From positions 4,287,030 through 4,351,029 of the forward strand of contig AP017308.1 of assembly GCA_001548435.1 (NCBI GenBank): DNA of 64,000 bases, given 5' to 3'. Positions 1-8,356 of this stretch are shown piece after piece. Origin of the DNA: Leptolyngbya sp. NIES-3755. Lineage in GTDB: Bacteria > Cyanobacteriota > Cyanobacteriia > Leptolyngbyales > Leptolyngbyaceae. Position numbers and translations under genes: made by a program. Under the pieces are notes generated by a model. It ran no database searches. It was given only the letters and a program-made list of their open reading frames with translations, and had not been told where the DNA came from. Each line of letters starts with the position of its first letter. Position 1 is the stretch's first letter.

Positions 1-2
1 AA

Positions 3-914
3 TCCCAGAATTTTCTCACTCCTGCTGATTCGGACTATCCTCAGTTACTCGCTGAAATCCCTGATCCGCCTCCGGTGCTTTACTATCGCGGACAGGTTGA
101 ACTGATTCGAGAACTCGATCGCCAATGTGGAATTGCGATCGTTGGTACTCGTGAACCTTCAGACTATGGCAGACGTTGGACACGTAAACTCAGTACAACA
201 CTGGCACAGCATGGATTTATCGTACTTTCTGGATTGGCAGATGGCATTGATGCGGAAGCTCATCGAAGTTGTCTAGACGTTGGAGGGAAAACGATCGCAG
301 TTCTTGGAACCGGAGTCGATCTGGTTTATCCTGCTAAAAATCGCCGCTTGTATGAACAGCTACTAGGAACTGGACTGGCTCTGAGCGAATATCCTGCGGG
401 AACCCAGCCCGATCGTACTCACTTTCCTCGTCGAAATCGCATCGTTGCAGGCTTATCGCGAGCAGTCCTAGTCATTGAAGGGTCAATCAAATCTGGAGCG
501 CTGATTACTGCAAACATGGCAAATGAATACGGGCGCGATATCTATGCGCTTCCAGGGAGTTTGGACAATCCGAGATCAGCCGCTTGCCTCAGTTTGATTA
601 GCAGAGGCGCGCAGATTATTCTAGGCGAAGCGGAATTAATGGAACATTTAGGAACAATTCCAAAGTTGGATCAGGCGAAACAGATATCGTTACCCTTGAT
701 CGATCTTGCTCCGGATCTTGCACAAGTGTTAGAAACAATTTCCGCGATCGCTCAACAGTCGAACTATCCTTCGGCTTCCTTCGATTCGATCGTGCAAACT
801 ACAGAAATGCCCACGGCAACCGTATCGAGTTCGCTCTTGCAGCTAGAATTGCTCGGACTGATCACACAAGTTCCCGGAATGCGCTACCAAATTCAAGAAG
901 TCACTTTACAATAA
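3..914 (+). CDS. dprA: DNA processing protein DprA (5' end outside window)
   Basis: Encodes the C-terminal part of DprA/Smf, the cytosolic protein that loads RecA on single-stranded DNA taken up during natural transformation. The reading frame is open to the left edge (it reads S-Q-N-F-L-T-P-A-D-S-D-Y-P from base 3), so the real start lies outside the window; the internal GTG at 75 falls inside a conserved P-P-P-V-L-Y-Y-R-G segment and is not a start. The Rossmann-like core shows VGTREPSDYG and SGLADGIDAEAH, then GTGVDLVYP and the FPRRNRIVAGLS motif. The last 60 residues resemble the DprA winged-helix domain. The stop is at 912-914. Confidence 0.93.
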   Translation, partial: SQNFLTPADSDYPQLLAEIPDPPPVLYYRGQVELIRELDRQCGIAIVGTREPSDYGRRWTRKLSTTLAQHGFIVLSGLADGIDAEAHRSCLDVGGKTIAVLGTGVDLVYPAKNRRLYEQLLGTGLALSEYPAGTQPDRTHFPRRNRIVAGLSRAVLVIEGSIKSGALITANMANEYGRDIYALPGSLDNPRSAACLSLISRGAQIILGEAELMEHLGTIPKLDQAKQISLPLIDLAPDLAQVLETISAIAQQSNYPSASFDSIVQTTEMPTATVSSSLLQLELLGLITQVPGMRYQIQEVTLQ

Positions 915-971
915 GCAAAAGTTTTCGACGATTAGAAAATTTCCACGTTGCTCTACTTATTGGTTGATCGC

Positions 972-2270
972 ATGACCGTACCTCTGATTCTGATTGTGGA
1001 TGACAATGCCACTAATGCACGGATTCTATTTGATGTCTTGGAGGAAGCAGGATATCAACCGCTCATCGCAAAAAACGGCGAGGAAGCGTTGAGCCAATTA
1101 GAGACCGTCTCTCCAGATTTGATTTTGTTAGATGTCGTCATGCCTGAACTGGACGGATTTGAAACCTGCGATCGCATTCAGTCAAATCCCAATCTTCAAG
1201 AGATTCCGATCATTTTTATGAGTGCGCTTGCTGATGTGGGCGACAAAGCGAAAGGACTCAAGCTCGGTGCAGTCGATTACATCACAAAACCGTTTCAGTC
1301 AGAGGAAGTGCTTGCCCGTGTTCAGACCCATTTGAAACTGCGGCAGCAAACTCGGCAACTGAAGGAACTCAACGATCAGTTAGAACAGAGAGTAGAAGAA
1401 AGAACAGCAGAATTGTCTCGATCGCTGGATGAACTGCAAGCGGCACATCTTCAACTCATTCAGCGAGAAAAACTGTCCACACTGGGCGAACTTGTATCAG
1501 GAATCGGTCATGAGATTAATAATCCGCTGAATTCGATCGCGGGAAACCTCGCTCACGCTGAACAATATGTGCAGGATTTGATCAGCCATTTACAGTTGTA
1601 TCAGCGCTATTATCCTGATCCGGTTGATGAGATTGTTCAAGATGCCGAAGAGATTACACTGCCGTTTCTGACGACAGATTTGGTGAAATTACTCAATACG
1701 ATGAAGATCGCGGCTGATCGAATGACGCATATTAGTCGATCGCTGCGAACGTTTTCCCGAAGCGATTACGAAAATACGATCGATCTTCAAATTCAAGACG
1801 GATTAGATAGTACACTCTTACTTTTACAGCACCGAATCAAAGCGAATTCGCATCGTCCAGCCATTCAGATTATTCGAGATTATGTGGAACTGCCCTCGAT
1901 CAATTGTTTTCCAGGGCAGTTAAATCAGGTGTTTATGAATCTATTGGCGAATGCGATCGATGCGATTGAGGAATCTAATCGAGACAAAACCTACGCTGAA
2001 ATTTCAGAGAATCCAAATCAAATCCATATCGCAACAGAACTAAAGTCAGAAACCGTCATGATTCGGATTCGAGACAACGGTATTGGAATGACAGAGGCAG
2101 TACGGCAAAAAGTTTTTGAGCCGTCATTCACAACCAAACCTGTCGGGAAAGGAACCGGGTTGGGACTTGCGATCGCATATCAAATTATTGTCGAAAAACA
2201 TGAGGGAAGCCTGACCTGCCACTCTGCTCCAGGAAAAGGAACAGAATTTACGATCGAGCTTCCCCTTTGA
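972..2270 (+). CDS. Response regulator receiver / histidine kinase hybrid
   Basis: A two-component protein of 432 aa with an N-terminal receiver followed by a kinase, a cyanobacterial layout in which the kinase reads out its own receiver. The receiver (about 5-120) has the acidic pair in LIVDDN, a phospho-acceptor Asp in LILLDVVMPELDGF and the Lys of ITKPF. A coiled coil (about 125-165) leads to a HisKA H-box, GIGHEINNPLNSI, then the ATPase domain with N-box NLLANAIDAI, DNGIGM and GKGTGLGLAIAYQI. There is no membrane segment, so it is cytosolic. I chose ATG 972 over TTG 948 because the receiver fold begins directly after it. The input signal is unknown. Confidence 0.88.
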   Translation: MTVPLILIVDDNATNARILFDVLEEAGYQPLIAKNGEEALSQLETVSPDLILLDVVMPELDGFETCDRIQSNPNLQEIPIIFMSALADVGDKAKGLKLGAVDYITKPFQSEEVLARVQTHLKLRQQTRQLKELNDQLEQRVEERTAELSRSLDELQAAHLQLIQREKLSTLGELVSGIGHEINNPLNSIAGNLAHAEQYVQDLISHLQLYQRYYPDPVDEIVQDAEEITLPFLTTDLVKLLNTMKIAADRMTHISRSLRTFSRSDYENTIDLQIQDGLDSTLLLLQHRIKANSHRPAIQIIRDYVELPSINCFPGQLNQVFMNLLANAIDAIEESNRDKTYAEISENPNQIHIATELKSETVMIRIRDNGIGMTEAVRQKVFEPSFTTKPVGKGTGLGLAIAYQIIVEKHEGSLTCHSAPGKGTEFTIELPL

Positions 2271-2281
2271 GTAGATTTCTT

Positions 2282-2311
2282 GAGTGAATGGAACTCGGTA
2301 GGCATTCACTC
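2282..2311. terminator. Bidirectional stem-loop terminator
   Basis: A perfect 9-bp stem GAGTGAATG/CATTCACTC (2282-2290 and 2303-2311) with a 12-nt loop, followed by AAAAATTTT. It sits between the convergent kinase and hemH genes and could end transcription from both sides. Confidence 0.75.
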
Positions 2312-2326
2312 AAAAATTTTAATCAT

Positions 2327-3493
2327 CTAACCGAGAATTCCAAACGCATGAAGTGGACCGCGACCTAGAATCATTTCAATAATCAAGGCAATCAAGCCGA
2401 TCATTGCCACTCGTCCATTCCAAACTTCGGCTGAAGTGGTCATTCCCCATTCCCAACCTTCTTGGGGATACATCTTCACTCGTTTCTGAGGACGAGCAAC
2501 TTCTGAGAAGTGAACTGATGGAGCATTGAGCGCATCCGTCACCATCGTCGCCAATTCACCGATGAAGATCGGATGCGTGTTGAGTGCTGGAACTCGCTCA
2601 AATCGTCCGATTCCCGCTTCCTCTGCGATTTCACGGTATTCCATATCAATTTCTTGCAGCGTCTCAATATGTTCAGAGACAAAACTGATTGGAACAACGG
2701 CTAGATCTTTCACCCCTTCTTCAGCTAATTCTTCCAATGCGTCTTCGGTGTAAGGTTTCAGCCATTCCACCGGACCGACTCGGCTCTGATACGCCAGCGT
2801 GTAGGGATTGGGTCGATCGAGCGTCTTCATAATCAGTGCGGTACACTGCTCGATCTCGCCCTGATACGGATCGCCCGCTTCTTCCACGTAGCTGACTGGA
2901 ACACCGTGAGCGCTGAAGAAAACGTGAACGTGATCAGGATTTTCAAAGCGATCGAGTTCTTGAGCGATCAAATCTGCCATCGCTTGGAGATATCCAGGTC
3001 GATCGTACCAAGTCGGAATCACTGTGTAATCAATCTTTTGCAGCGTCGGATCTTCGTCCCAAAGCTGCTCTAAAAGGCGGAAACTTGAACCACTCGTGCT
3101 AATCGAAAATTGAGGATACAGCGGCAAAACCACAAGTTTGTCAATTTGGTCGCGCTTGATCCGAGAAATCGCTTCTTCGGTGAACGGATGCCAGTAGCGC
3201 ATTCCAATGTAGACGCTGACCTCTTCTCCACGCTTGCGGAGTTCTTCCTGGAGAGCTTGCGCTTGTTCTTCAGTGATTCGACGCAGCGGAGAACCGCCCC
3301 CAATCTGGAGATAATTTTCTTGGGATTTCTTAGAACGCAGGGTCGAAATCAGCCACGCCAGCGGGCTTTGAAGCCAGCGGAATGGAAGACGAATAATTTC
3401 CGGATCAGCAAACAAGTTGTAAAGAAAGGGACGCACATCTTCGATCTTGTCCGGTCCCCCAAGATTCAGTAGTAAAACACCTACGCGACCCAT
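2327..3493 (-). CDS. hemH: Ferrochelatase with C-terminal LHC-like (CAB/HLIP) helix
   Basis: Inserts Fe2+ into protoporphyrin IX, the last step of protoheme synthesis. Of 388 aa, residues 1-320 are the ferrochelatase core ([11 protein letters not shown] at the N terminus, then [18 protein letters not shown] and [14 protein letters not shown]). The tail holds a chlorophyll-a/b-binding-type transmembrane helix with the motif [12 protein letters not shown], found in cyanobacterial and plastid type II ferrochelatases, where it links the enzyme to the thylakoid membrane. The start ATG at 3493 follows an A/T-rich leader and is divergent from the recombinase at 3702. It looks intact. Confidence 0.95.
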   Translation of the reverse strand: MGRVGVLLLNLGGPDKIEDVRPFLYNLFADPEIIRLPFRWLQSPLAWLISTLRSKKSQENYLQIGGGSPLRRITEEQAQALQEELRKRGEEVSVYIGMRYWHPFTEEAISRIKRDQIDKLVVLPLYPQFSISTSGSSFRLLEQLWDEDPTLQKIDYTVIPTWYDRPGYLQAMADLIAQELDRFENPDHVHVFFSAHGVPVSYVEEAGDPYQGEIEQCTALIMKTLDRPNPYTLAYQSRVGPVEWLKPYTEDALEELAEEGVKDLAVVPISFVSEHIETLQEIDMEYREIAEEAGIGRFERVPALNTHPIFIGELATMVTDALNAPSVHFSEVARPQKRVKMYPQEGWEWGMTTSAEVWNGRVAMIGLIALIIEMILGRGPLHAFGILG

Positions 3494-3701
3494 AGCAATG
3501 TTATATCCCTTTTCTTTTCAGCTTTGTTACCGATTTTAACAATAAAATCTCTTCTAAGTTGAAGCAAGTCCTACGAATCTCGATCGAAAATTCCTTGTGT
3601 TAATTTCTCGAAACAAATATCAAAATTAATTCACACTCGATCGCGGCTTCGTAGAATAGAAATCTTACTGTACCCAGTTGAATTTTTTGCACCGCTTTCC
3701 T

Positions 3702-4859
3702 ATGGCAGACCTGACGACGTTAGATGCCCGAATTGCTCAAACCAATCAGCGACTCAAAGCAGCCCAGTTAGGACTCCAAGTGGAACGAAGAGGCGTAAAA
3801 CTGGCACTACGAGGGACTTTACCCCCACGTCCCGACAGTGGACGACTCCGCCCTTATCAACAGCGTCTGAGTTTGGGAATTCCTGCGACTCCAACCGGGC
3901 TAAAACAGATCGAGCAAGAAGCAAAAATTGTCGCAGCGCAATTAATTCAAGACAAATTTGATTGGCGGGAATATTTGACTTTCACAGATGGAAAGCGGTT
4001 AAGTCAGCAAACCTTGAATCAGCAACTTGAGGCATTCGAGCAGTATTTTTTTGAGCAACCTGAACGATCGATAAATCCCGCCTCGACAAAAACCACGTGG
4101 TCAACGGCTTATGCACCGTATCTGAGGAAATTAATCGCGATCGCTGCGGATTTTCCAACGCTTACCCTGACTGAAGCGATCTATAAAACGATCGATTCAA
4201 CCCAAAATCATTCACGCAGTCGGCAATTGTGCTGTACTACTCTGAGCGCGTTTGCCGAATTTATGAATCTGACATTGCCAAAAGATCTCAAAGTGCTTTC
4301 TGGAAGTTATGGAGCGAGTCAGACAAAAATGCGCGAATTGCCTTCGGATGAGGAAATCTTGACAGTCTGGGCAACGATTCCGAATCCAGCTTGGCGGTTT
4401 GTTTATGGAATGATGGCGACTTTTGGGCTGAGAAATCATGAGGTTTTTTACTGTAATCTCAATGGCTTGAAAAAAGGAGAAACCTCGATCGAAGTTCTTC
4501 CCACGACGAAAACCGGGAGCCATCAAGTTTGGGCATTTCATCCAGAGTGGATCGAAGCCTTTAACCTGAGAGAAATTCAATTGCCCTCGGTTGAAACGGA
4601 TTTGAACAAAACGACCTTACAGCAAGTGGGAAAGCGAGTGACGACGCAGTTTAACCGCTATGATTTGCCCTTCTCGCCTTACGATTTGCGTCATGCTTGG
4701 GCGATTAGAACGATTCATATTGGGCTATCGGACACGGTTGCGGCGAAAATGATGGGGCATTCGGTACAGATTCACACTCGGACTTATCATCAATGGATGA
4801 CGCAGCGGGATCAACAGCTTGCCGTAGATAATGCACTGAAGAGATTAAAAGGAAATTGA
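3702..4859 (+). CDS. Resident tyrosine recombinase/integrase-like protein
   Basis: A 385-aa site-specific tyrosine recombinase. The catalytic part shows box I in FGLRNHEVF, box II YDLRHAWAIR, then MMGHSVQIHTRTYHQWM with the GH and candidate nucleophilic Tyr. The N-terminal 80 residues (RLKAAQLGLQVERRG, LRGTLPPRP, LSLGIPATP) match the N terminus of the element integrase at 32536-33642, so the two are paralogues with a shared specialised arm-binding-like domain. I see no tRNA or repeat next to this copy and no element boundary, so it may be a domesticated or housekeeping recombinase. ATG 3702 is preferred to the TTG at 3678. The stop is one base before the next gene's ATG. Confidence 0.82.
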   Translation: MADLTTLDARIAQTNQRLKAAQLGLQVERRGVKLALRGTLPPRPDSGRLRPYQQRLSLGIPATPTGLKQIEQEAKIVAAQLIQDKFDWREYLTFTDGKRLSQQTLNQQLEAFEQYFFEQPERSINPASTKTTWSTAYAPYLRKLIAIAADFPTLTLTEAIYKTIDSTQNHSRSRQLCCTTLSAFAEFMNLTLPKDLKVLSGSYGASQTKMRELPSDEEILTVWATIPNPAWRFVYGMMATFGLRNHEVFYCNLNGLKKGETSIEVLPTTKTGSHQVWAFHPEWIEAFNLREIQLPSVETDLNKTTLQQVGKRVTTQFNRYDLPFSPYDLRHAWAIRTIHIGLSDTVAAKMMGHSVQIHTRTYHQWMTQRDQQLAVDNALKRLKGN

Positions 4860-4860
4860 A

Positions 4861-5484
4861 ATGGCAACGATTTTAAGAGACTGGAGTTATCAGTATCAGT
4901 GGTTGTATGACGGAATTTCGAGAATTGCGGCATTGAGTGTGGGTGGAGAAGCAAGATTTCGACAGTTAGCCTTGGAAGGATTGTCGATCGAGCCTGACAC
5001 AAAAGTGCTGGATCTCTGTTGTGGAAGCGGACAGACGACTCAGTTTTTGGTGAAGCGATCGCAGCATGTCACCGGATTAGATGCGTCGCCTCTATCGATT
5101 GATCGAGCTAAACACAACGTTCCAGAAGCTGAATATATTGAGGCTTTCGCAGAAAAAATGCCGTTTGAAAATGATTCGTTTGATCTCATTCATACCAGTG
5201 CAGCGATGCACGAAATGGAGAGCGAACAATTGCGCCAAATTTTGCAAGAAGTCTATCGAGTTTTGAAGCCAGGCGGCGTATTTACAATGGTTGATTTTCA
5301 TCAGCCAACGAATCCAATTTTTATTCCTGGATTAGCCGTATTTTTCTGGTTATTTGAAACAGAAACCGCATGGGAATTAATTAGAACAAATCTTGAAGAA
5401 ATGTTGAGAGAAATTGGATTTGAAATACAGCGATCAAGGCTTTATGCAGGCGGAAGTTTACAAGTGATTCAAGCCCGAAAATAA
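4861..5484 (+). CDS. Class I SAM-dependent methyltransferase
   Basis: A 207-aa Methyltransf_11-type enzyme. Motif I is VLDLCCGSGQTT, the acidic end of strand 2 is TGLDAS, motif II is FDLIHTSAAMHEM and the post-motif is VLKPGGVFTMVDF. The substrate cannot be read from the sequence; the distant likeness is to small-molecule (quinone or lipid type) methyltransferases. Its ATG follows the recombinase stop by one base, so the two are probably co-transcribed and translationally coupled, although no functional link is evident. A good terminator follows. Confidence 0.85.
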   Translation: MATILRDWSYQYQWLYDGISRIAALSVGGEARFRQLALEGLSIEPDTKVLDLCCGSGQTTQFLVKRSQHVTGLDASPLSIDRAKHNVPEAEYIEAFAEKMPFENDSFDLIHTSAAMHEMESEQLRQILQEVYRVLKPGGVFTMVDFHQPTNPIFIPGLAVFFWLFETETAWELIRTNLEEMLREIGFEIQRSRLYAGGSLQVIQARK

Positions 5485-5486
5485 TA

Positions 5487-5514
5487 AGAGCGCTACCGGA
5501 CTTGGCAGCGCTCT
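5487..5514 (+). terminator. Stem-loop terminator after methyltransferase
   Basis: Perfect 8-bp stem AGAGCGCT/AGCGCTCT with a 12-nt loop, beginning two bases after the methyltransferase stop, followed a few bases later by GGTTTT. Confidence 0.7.
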
Positions 5515-5706
5515 CACTGGTTTTAGATAGGGGTATGAAAAAGCAATTGCTTTTCCCGATAATTCGGTTTACTTATAGGAGACAATCATAGAAACAGCCT
5601 GTGAACGTTCCGCTTTGAAAACTTGTTTTAATGCGTTTGGCTCACATAAATAACTTACCGAGTTTCACCTACAAAGTCGATCTATCTGAAGGTAGGTTAT
5701 GGAGAT

Positions 5707-5735
5707 TAAAAAAGGCGGGTTTAATTCACCGCCTT
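5707..5735 (-). terminator. Rho-independent terminator of the ABC exporter gene
   Basis: On the minus strand AAGGCGG, a 10-nt loop, then CCGCCTT running into a T tract (A tract at 5707-5713 on the plus strand). It lies just downstream of the ATP-binding protein stop at 5746. The stretch 5515-5706 between the two terminators holds no convincing gene. Confidence 0.8.
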
Positions 5736-5745
5736 AGAGAGCAAA

Positions 5746-6543
5746 TTATCGAGTTAACGTTTCTCGAAATCGATCGATTTCCGATCGCCCATCCGCCTGT
5801 AAAATTCCGTCTTCCAAATAAGCAATATGATCTGCCACATCTGCAATTCGGGGATCGTGGGTTACGATTAGCACCGTTCGACCTTTTTCCTTTGCCAGCG
5901 ATCGCAATAACTCGATCACCGCGTGACCGTTGTGAGAATCCAGTGCTGCGGTCGGCTCATCTGCCATAATCAGCGTCGGATTGCCCGCCAGCGCACGAGC
6001 GATCGCCACTCGTTGCTTTTGTCCACCTGATAGATCTCTTGGTAACTGATTCGCCCGATCGGCAAGTCCCACCTGATCAAGTAATTCCGCTGCCTCTTTT
6101 CGGGCTGTGCTCCCTCGAACCCCTTTGAGATTGAGAGCCACCTCGATATTCTCGATCGCGCTCAGAGCCGGAAACAGATTAAATCCTTGGAAAATGAAAC
6201 CAATATTTTCGAGTCGGAACTGAGCGAGTTTTGCGCTAGAGAGCTTGGTGATGTCTTGACCCATCAGACGGACACTGCCTGCCGTTGGTGTAAGAATTCC
6301 TGCCAGAATCGAAAGCAGGGTCGTTTTTCCTGAGCCAGACGGACCCATGAGAAGCTGAATATCACCGTAGCGTACCGTCAACTCCACTTGGCGCAGCGCT
6401 TGGTAACGCTCGCCTCCGGTTTGGTACACCATCTCCACCCCACAGGCAGCGATCGCCTTGTCTGCCCAATCCAAGCTGTTTGAGCAGGGTTCGATCTCCC
6501 GACTCTCAGCGCGAAACATCAAATCTATCGAGGTTGCAGTCAT
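5746..6543 (-). CDS. ABC exporter ATP-binding protein, DevA/MacB type
   Basis: A 265-aa ATPase of an ABC exporter. Walker A is GPSGSGKTTLLS, the Q-loop lies in FIFQGFNLF, the signature is LSGGQKQRVAIARAL and Walker B LIMADEPTAALD, with the switch His in IVTHDPR. The family (DevA, LolD, MacB) works with an FtsX-like permease and, in DevBCA, a periplasmic HlyD-like adaptor to export lipids or glycolipids across the envelope. The permease partner is upstream at 6881-8191 on the same strand, but no adaptor (DevB) gene is present here. A 337-bp gap separates the two, so this gene may have its own promoter. Confidence 0.9.
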   Translation of the reverse strand: MTATSIDLMFRAESREIEPCSNSLDWADKAIAACGVEMVYQTGGERYQALRQVELTVRYGDIQLLMGPSGSGKTTLLSILAGILTPTAGSVRLMGQDITKLSSAKLAQFRLENIGFIFQGFNLFPALSAIENIEVALNLKGVRGSTARKEAAELLDQVGLADRANQLPRDLSGGQKQRVAIARALAGNPTLIMADEPTAALDSHNGHAVIELLRSLAKEKGRTVLIVTHDPRIADVADHIAYLEDGILQADGRSEIDRFRETLTR

Positions 6544-6880
6544 TCGTTTAACAAACGGTAGGAAAACAGTTTAGAAGAAAGGGTGTGTGGGGAGCAGTAT
6601 CGAAATGTTCTAATCTATTCACGACTTCAGGACGAGACGGCTAAAATCCAGACGAATGGGACCAAATTTTAACTGTAATCTAGCCAAAACTGGGATTCCA
6701 TCCTCTTAGGGATTAGACCTTACGTTTATTTTAGAAGTTCAAATTCTGCTATGGGATGAATTCATGTGACAGATGTGTGAACGTTTTTCGTGAGTCAGGA
6801 TTGAGAAAGATGTCTATCCATGTACAGATGCGTAAAGATAATTCAAAATTTTACGCTGATCTCCGCAGTTTCAACTAATC
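6544..6880. promoter_or_regulatory. 337-bp spacer between exporter genes
   Basis: No coding potential that I can support. It probably carries the promoter and leader of the ATP-binding protein gene (minus strand). I see no strong stem-loop with a T tract, so read-through from the permease gene is also possible. Confidence 0.4.
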
Positions 6881-8191
6881 TCATGCTTTAAACACGATCG
6901 CTGGGTCTACTCTGGTAACTTTTTGCACCGCAAATAAGGCTGATCCCACACACATGACGACGGTTAAGACAAGGATTCCTGCTCCCGTCGCGGGTGTGAT
7001 TAAAATCATGATGCCTTTTGCAGCTTGCGTCCACGCACCCAAGCCGAGACAGAGCGCAATACTGGGAATGAATCCCAAGACTGCCATCCAGAGCGCTTGT
7101 TCTAGAATTACGCTGTAGATTACCCAGTTTGACGCACCCATCGCTTTGAGAGTTCCAAATTCGCGAATGTGGTCAGAAACCGATGAGTAAAGGATTTGCC
7201 CGACAATCACCATGCCGACGACAAAGCCAACTGTTGCACCCAGTCCGAGGACGAAGCCCACTCCAGTCCGGGTTGTCCAGTAGGAACGGGTGAGATTAGC
7301 GATTTCGGTTTGAGTGAAAACACGGGTGTTCGGTAGAGCAGATTCGAGACGCTGTTTAAGCTGCCCCAGATCTTCACCCGGTTTGGCGCGAATCAGGACA
7401 AATGAGATCGGATCTTGAACGTTGACGCGGCGAGGAGGGTCGGGATTGGGGTCGGGATTGCCAAATCTGGGCGTTTGATTCAAGCAGGAAAGTCTGCCGC
7501 TGGGATCGGTTCTACAGGTTAATCCGGTATCTGAACCGCCCAGTCCGTAAGCGTTGGCATTTTCTAACGAGGTGTAGACAAAGGCGCTAGACGCGATCGA
7601 TTGTGTGTCCTGAGTGACCCCAACAAATTTCGCAGGTAGAGCATTAAAGGCTCCGATCGTTCCTCGATCGTTAATTTGATTCAGCCCTAATGCTTTCAAG
7701 CTATTTGAATCGACGATGATCGAATAAGGCTGATTCAAGTCTGAGAGTTTGCCTTGAGTCACGTCCCAACCTGCGAACATACGGCTATTCGGATCAAAGC
7801 CGTAGATCCGAATCGGATTGATTTTTCCGTTGCTATCACGCCAAATGCTCGATCGAATCATTAGGGCTTCGGCTCGATCGACTCCTGCCACTTTTTGCGC
7901 GTCTTCGACTCGTTGAGCAGGCATCGGGGAAGAAAGTTCGAGATGGACGATATCTTTTGAGGCGACCCAGAGATCGGCACTGGATTCATCCACGAGCCGG
8001 GCAGTCGATCGACTGAATCCTTGAAGAATTCCAAGCTGGATGGTCACAAGGCTAACAGCGAAAACAATTCCTGCTTGGGCGACGATAAATCGGGGAATGT
8101 CTTCAAATAGGTTTTTGCGGGCGATCGATGCCATAGGACGGAAGATGGGTAGGACGCGGCGAGGAGCGGGACGATCGAGATGGGCGGTCAT
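6881..8191 (-). CDS. ABC exporter permease, DevC/FtsX type
   Basis: A 436-aa inner-membrane permease. After a short cytosolic N terminus there is one TM helix (about FIVAQAGIVFAVSLVTIQLG), a large periplasmic domain of about 250 residues, then three TM helices in the FtsX domain (for example GVGFVLGLGATVGFVVGMVIV) with the cytosolic coupling segment EFGTLKAMGAS. This is the usual DevC/MacB-C-domain plan. It pairs with the downstream ATPase gene. ATG 8191 is preferred to TTG 8224. The cargo is not known; in heterocystous relatives the DevBCA system exports glycolipids, but other paralogues exist. Confidence 0.87.
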   Translation of the reverse strand: MTAHLDRPAPRRVLPIFRPMASIARKNLFEDIPRFIVAQAGIVFAVSLVTIQLGILQGFSRSTARLVDESSADLWVASKDIVHLELSSPMPAQRVEDAQKVAGVDRAEALMIRSSIWRDSNGKINPIRIYGFDPNSRMFAGWDVTQGKLSDLNQPYSIIVDSNSLKALGLNQINDRGTIGAFNALPAKFVGVTQDTQSIASSAFVYTSLENANAYGLGGSDTGLTCRTDPSGRLSCLNQTPRFGNPDPNPDPPRRVNVQDPISFVLIRAKPGEDLGQLKQRLESALPNTRVFTQTEIANLTRSYWTTRTGVGFVLGLGATVGFVVGMVIVGQILYSSVSDHIREFGTLKAMGASNWVIYSVILEQALWMAVLGFIPSIALCLGLGAWTQAAKGIMILITPATGAGILVLTVVMCVGSALFAVQKVTRVDPAIVFKA

Positions 8192-8356
8192 ATCGAATGC
8201 AGTTACAGTAAATGGTATGACCAATCTGTGGCTTTGGCGTTCCCTTTTTGTTTTGAGAGTGTGACTCTATTTTTTCTAAAAGTTATGCAACAGAAGCTCA
8301 CACGCATCAAGAGACTCATCTAAGATAAGCACACAGAGCATTTTTGCCTTAGTCGA